Shown piece after piece: positions 62,258 to 64,000 of a stretch of DNA of 64,000 nt. The translations under genes were made by a program, and so were the position numbers. This DNA comes from DATCMH01 sp036563505 (lineage in GTDB: Bacteria > Pseudomonadota > Alphaproteobacteria > Rhizobiales > Beijerinckiaceae). Where the stretch lies: NCBI GenBank assembly GCA_036563505.1, contig DATCMH010000022.1, positions 286,857 through 350,856 of the forward strand, read 5' to 3'. The stretch's first letter is position 1; every line of letters begins with the position of its first letter. Under the pieces are notes generated by a model, which worked only from the letters and a program-made list of their open reading frames with translations, was not told where the DNA came from and searched no databases.

Positions 62258-63244
62258 ATGACGATCACGCGACGCGACGCCCTGCGCTTGGCCGGGGCCG
62301 GCCTGGCGAGCGCCGGACTGCCCTTCGCCGCTCGCGCCCAGAGCGCCTTCCCGAACCGGCCGATCACGATGGTGGTGCCCTTCGCCGCCGGCGGCTCGAC
62401 GGACATCGTGGCGCGCCTCGTGGCCCAGAAGATGAGCGACAGCCTCGGCCAGCAGGTCGTCGTCGAGAACCGGGCGGGAGCGGGCGGCAACATCGGCGCC
62501 CAGGGCGTCGCGCGCGCGCAGCCCGACGGCTACACGATCCTGATGGGCACGATCTCGACGCATACGCTCAACCCGACCATGAGCAAGCGCAAGCCCTTCG
62601 ATCCGGTGGCCGATTTCACGCCGATCTCGCTGCTCGCCGTCGTGCCGAACGTCTTGGTCGTTAACCCGCAGCTGCCGGTGAAGTCCGTGCAGGAGCTCGT
62701 CGCCCTGCTCAAGGCCAATCCGGGCAAGTACAACTATGCCTCGTCGGGCAACGGCACCCCGCTCCACCTCTCGGGCGAGCTGTTCAAGATCTTGGCCGGT
62801 GTCCAGATGACCCACATCCCCTACCGGGGCGCCGGGCCGGCGCTGAACGACGTGGTCGCCAACCAGGTGCCGATCATGTTCGACAACCTGCCCTCGTCCT
62901 CCGAGTTCATCAAGGCGGGGACCTTGCGCGGGCTCGCCATCACCACGAAGGAGCGGGCGTCCTCCTTCCCCGACATGCCGACCATCGCGGAATCGGGGCT
63001 GGCCGGCTACGAGACCTATACCTGGAACGCGCTCTTCGCGCCGCCCAAGACTCCGCCGGAGATCGTCAAGAAGCTCGCCGACGAGGCGGTCAAGGCGGTG
63101 CAGGATCCGGGCGTGCAGTCGCGGCTCAGGGATTACAGCGCCACGGTGGTGGGCTCGACGCCGGACCAGCTCGCCGCTCACGTCAAGACGGAACTCGACA
63201 AGTGGACGCCGGTGATCCGCGAGGCGAAGATCGAGTTGGAGTAG
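62258..63244 (+). CDS. Bug/TctC-family tripartite tricarboxylate transporter binding protein
   Basis: 328 residues. A Tat-type signal (TRRDALRLAGAGLASAGLPFAARA) then ITMVVPFAAGGSTDIVARLVAQKM, ENRAGAGGNIGAQGVARAQPDG and HIPYRGAGPALNDVVANQVPIMFDNLPSS. Second Bug protein in the window and clearly paralogous to that at 45220. No transport membrane genes nearby. Confidence 0.93.
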   Translation: MTITRRDALRLAGAGLASAGLPFAARAQSAFPNRPITMVVPFAAGGSTDIVARLVAQKMSDSLGQQVVVENRAGAGGNIGAQGVARAQPDGYTILMGTISTHTLNPTMSKRKPFDPVADFTPISLLAVVPNVLVVNPQLPVKSVQELVALLKANPGKYNYASSGNGTPLHLSGELFKILAGVQMTHIPYRGAGPALNDVVANQVPIMFDNLPSSSEFIKAGTLRGLAITTKERASSFPDMPTIAESGLAGYETYTWNALFAPPKTPPEIVKKLADEAVKAVQDPGVQSRLRDYSATVVGSTPDQLAAHVKTELDKWTPVIREAKIELE

Positions 63245-63329
63245 AGGCGCACGCGCGCCACGTTGCTTTGGGGAGGCGTCGCGACTATGGTCCGCGGCGC
63301 TCCCTGACCTGCATGAGGACTATTCCGCG

Positions 63330-63812
63330 ATGAACGCCCTTCGGATCGCCAGCTTCTTCTTGGCGATGACCGTTGCCGGCTCGGCCATGGCCCAGATGGG
63401 CCGGTCCGCCAGCAAGCGGGAGGAATCCGAGAAGGAAAAGCTGGAGCAGCAGCGCGCGGCGCTGCGGCGCAACGACAAGCAGTTTCCCCTCGGCGCGAGC
63501 TGGACCGTCGTGACCTTGAACGGCAAGCCGTTCGGCGGCGGCGAGCGGCCGTCCTTCAGCCTCGACCAGCAGTTCCGCGTGAAGGGCTATGGCGGCTGCA
63601 ACACCTTCTCGGCCACCGCCTATCCCCTCAAGGACCAGGGCTTCGCCGTCGGCCCCCTCGCGCTCACCAAGCGCTCCTGCGACAAGGCCGTGATGGCGAA
63701 CGAGATGCAGTTCCTCACGGCGCTGCGCACCTCGGCCAAGTGGGACACGGACGGCAACACGCTGACCGTCAAGACCCAGCGCGGCGAGCTGCGCTTCGAG
63801 CGGGCTTTCTGA
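63330..63812 (+). CDS. META-domain (HslJ-like) secreted protein
   Basis: 160 residues. Signal peptide (IASFFLAMTVAGSAMA), a charged coil (SKREESEKEKLEQQRAAL), then the META core WTVVTLNGKPFGGGERPSFSLDQQFRVKGYGGCNTFSATA and the second cysteine in KRSCDKAVMANEMQFL. Proposed roles are in envelope stress or heat-shock tolerance. The conserved GCN and the two cysteines are present. Confidence 0.88.
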   Translation: MNALRIASFFLAMTVAGSAMAQMGRSASKREESEKEKLEQQRAALRRNDKQFPLGASWTVVTLNGKPFGGGERPSFSLDQQFRVKGYGGCNTFSATAYPLKDQGFAVGPLALTKRSCDKAVMANEMQFLTALRTSAKWDTDGNTLTVKTQRGELRFERAF

Positions 63813-63840
63813 GCAGCCGGGTCTCTCTCCAGCTCACGCT

Positions 63841-64000
63841 TGTCATGGCTGGCCTTGAGCCGGCCATCTCGGTTCGGGGGTGAGCGGGGTTTCGGGCCGA
63901 GGTTCGCGGGTCGAGCCCGCGAACGACACGGGTGTGGTCTGAGGCGCTCGGGCCTATGCCCGGCTTCCCCTCACCCTCGCTCCACTGCGTTCCGCTTGCT
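63841..64000. repeat. Family B repeat followed by a partial family C repeat
   Basis: Family B spans about 63841-63930 (left TGTCATGGCTGGCCTTGAGC, inner GTTCGCGGGTCGAGCCCGCG). A family C fragment (CCCCTCACCCTCGCTCCACT) runs off the window end from about 63967. No gene is visible after 63812. Confidence 0.7.

Overview
This 64 kb window is GC-rich chromosomal DNA from an alphaproteobacterium, most likely of the order Hyphomicrobiales and possibly near Methylobacteriaceae. That placement is inferred from a class I lysyl-tRNA synthetase, a PodJ-like polar protein with Sel1 repeats, a PHA (phaR/phaA/phaB) locus, DUF6460 and DUF1127-type small proteins, GcvA-type LysR and Bug-type binding proteins, and families of short palindromic intergenic repeats. 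I saw no rRNA, tRNA, CRISPR array, prophage or intact transposon.

Layout. 0-5 kb: an operon with two cytochrome b-type membrane anchors, a succinate dehydrogenase/fumarate reductase-like flavoprotein, a two-subunit class I fumarase and a TauE/SafE exporter. 4.9-6.5 kb: a small decayed island with two IS5-like transposase remnants around a nuclease-like gene broken by an in-frame stop. 6.5-19.8 kb: SelD-type FAD oxidoreductase, SCO copper chaperone, a glycosyltransferase with a GspE-like N-terminus, a binding protein, lysyl-tRNA synthetase, a ParDE-like toxin-antitoxin pair, a LexA-like S24 regulator with a candidate operator, pyrD, a MATE exporter and an orphan LuxR-type response regulator. 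19.9-24.3 kb: ATP-dependent DNA ligase and its partner exonuclease, then small metabolic genes. 24.6-30.4 kb: a three-gene fatty-acid beta-oxidation operon behind a perfect inverted-repeat operator. 30.5-38.1 kb: DUF2231, MerR regulator, PodJ-like protein, and a TauE exporter with its TIGR02186 partner. 38.2-41.7 kb: PdeM phosphoesterase and DEXH helicase, the other half of the ligase-associated repair module. 41.7-53.9 kb: methyltransferase, murein endopeptidase, Bug protein, divergent DUF1127/LysR pair, SDR, PRC-barrel, histone H1-like protein, RecD-like helicase, rpmF and an EAL phosphodiesterase. 53.9-64 kb: PHA genes, a stand-alone HARP-like protein, EamA transporter, GNAT, cupin, glyoxalase II, methyltransferase, another Bug protein and a META protein.

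The most striking feature is a set of dispersed palindromic repeat families. They lie in intergenic space and inside operons (fumarase, fad and pha genes). One family also sits in frame inside two protein-coding genes, the DNA ligase and the DEXH helicase, which belong to the same ligase-associated DNA-damage module although they are encoded about 16 kb apart. This resembles the protein-invading palindromic elements of Rickettsia. It is the best candidate here for something under-described.
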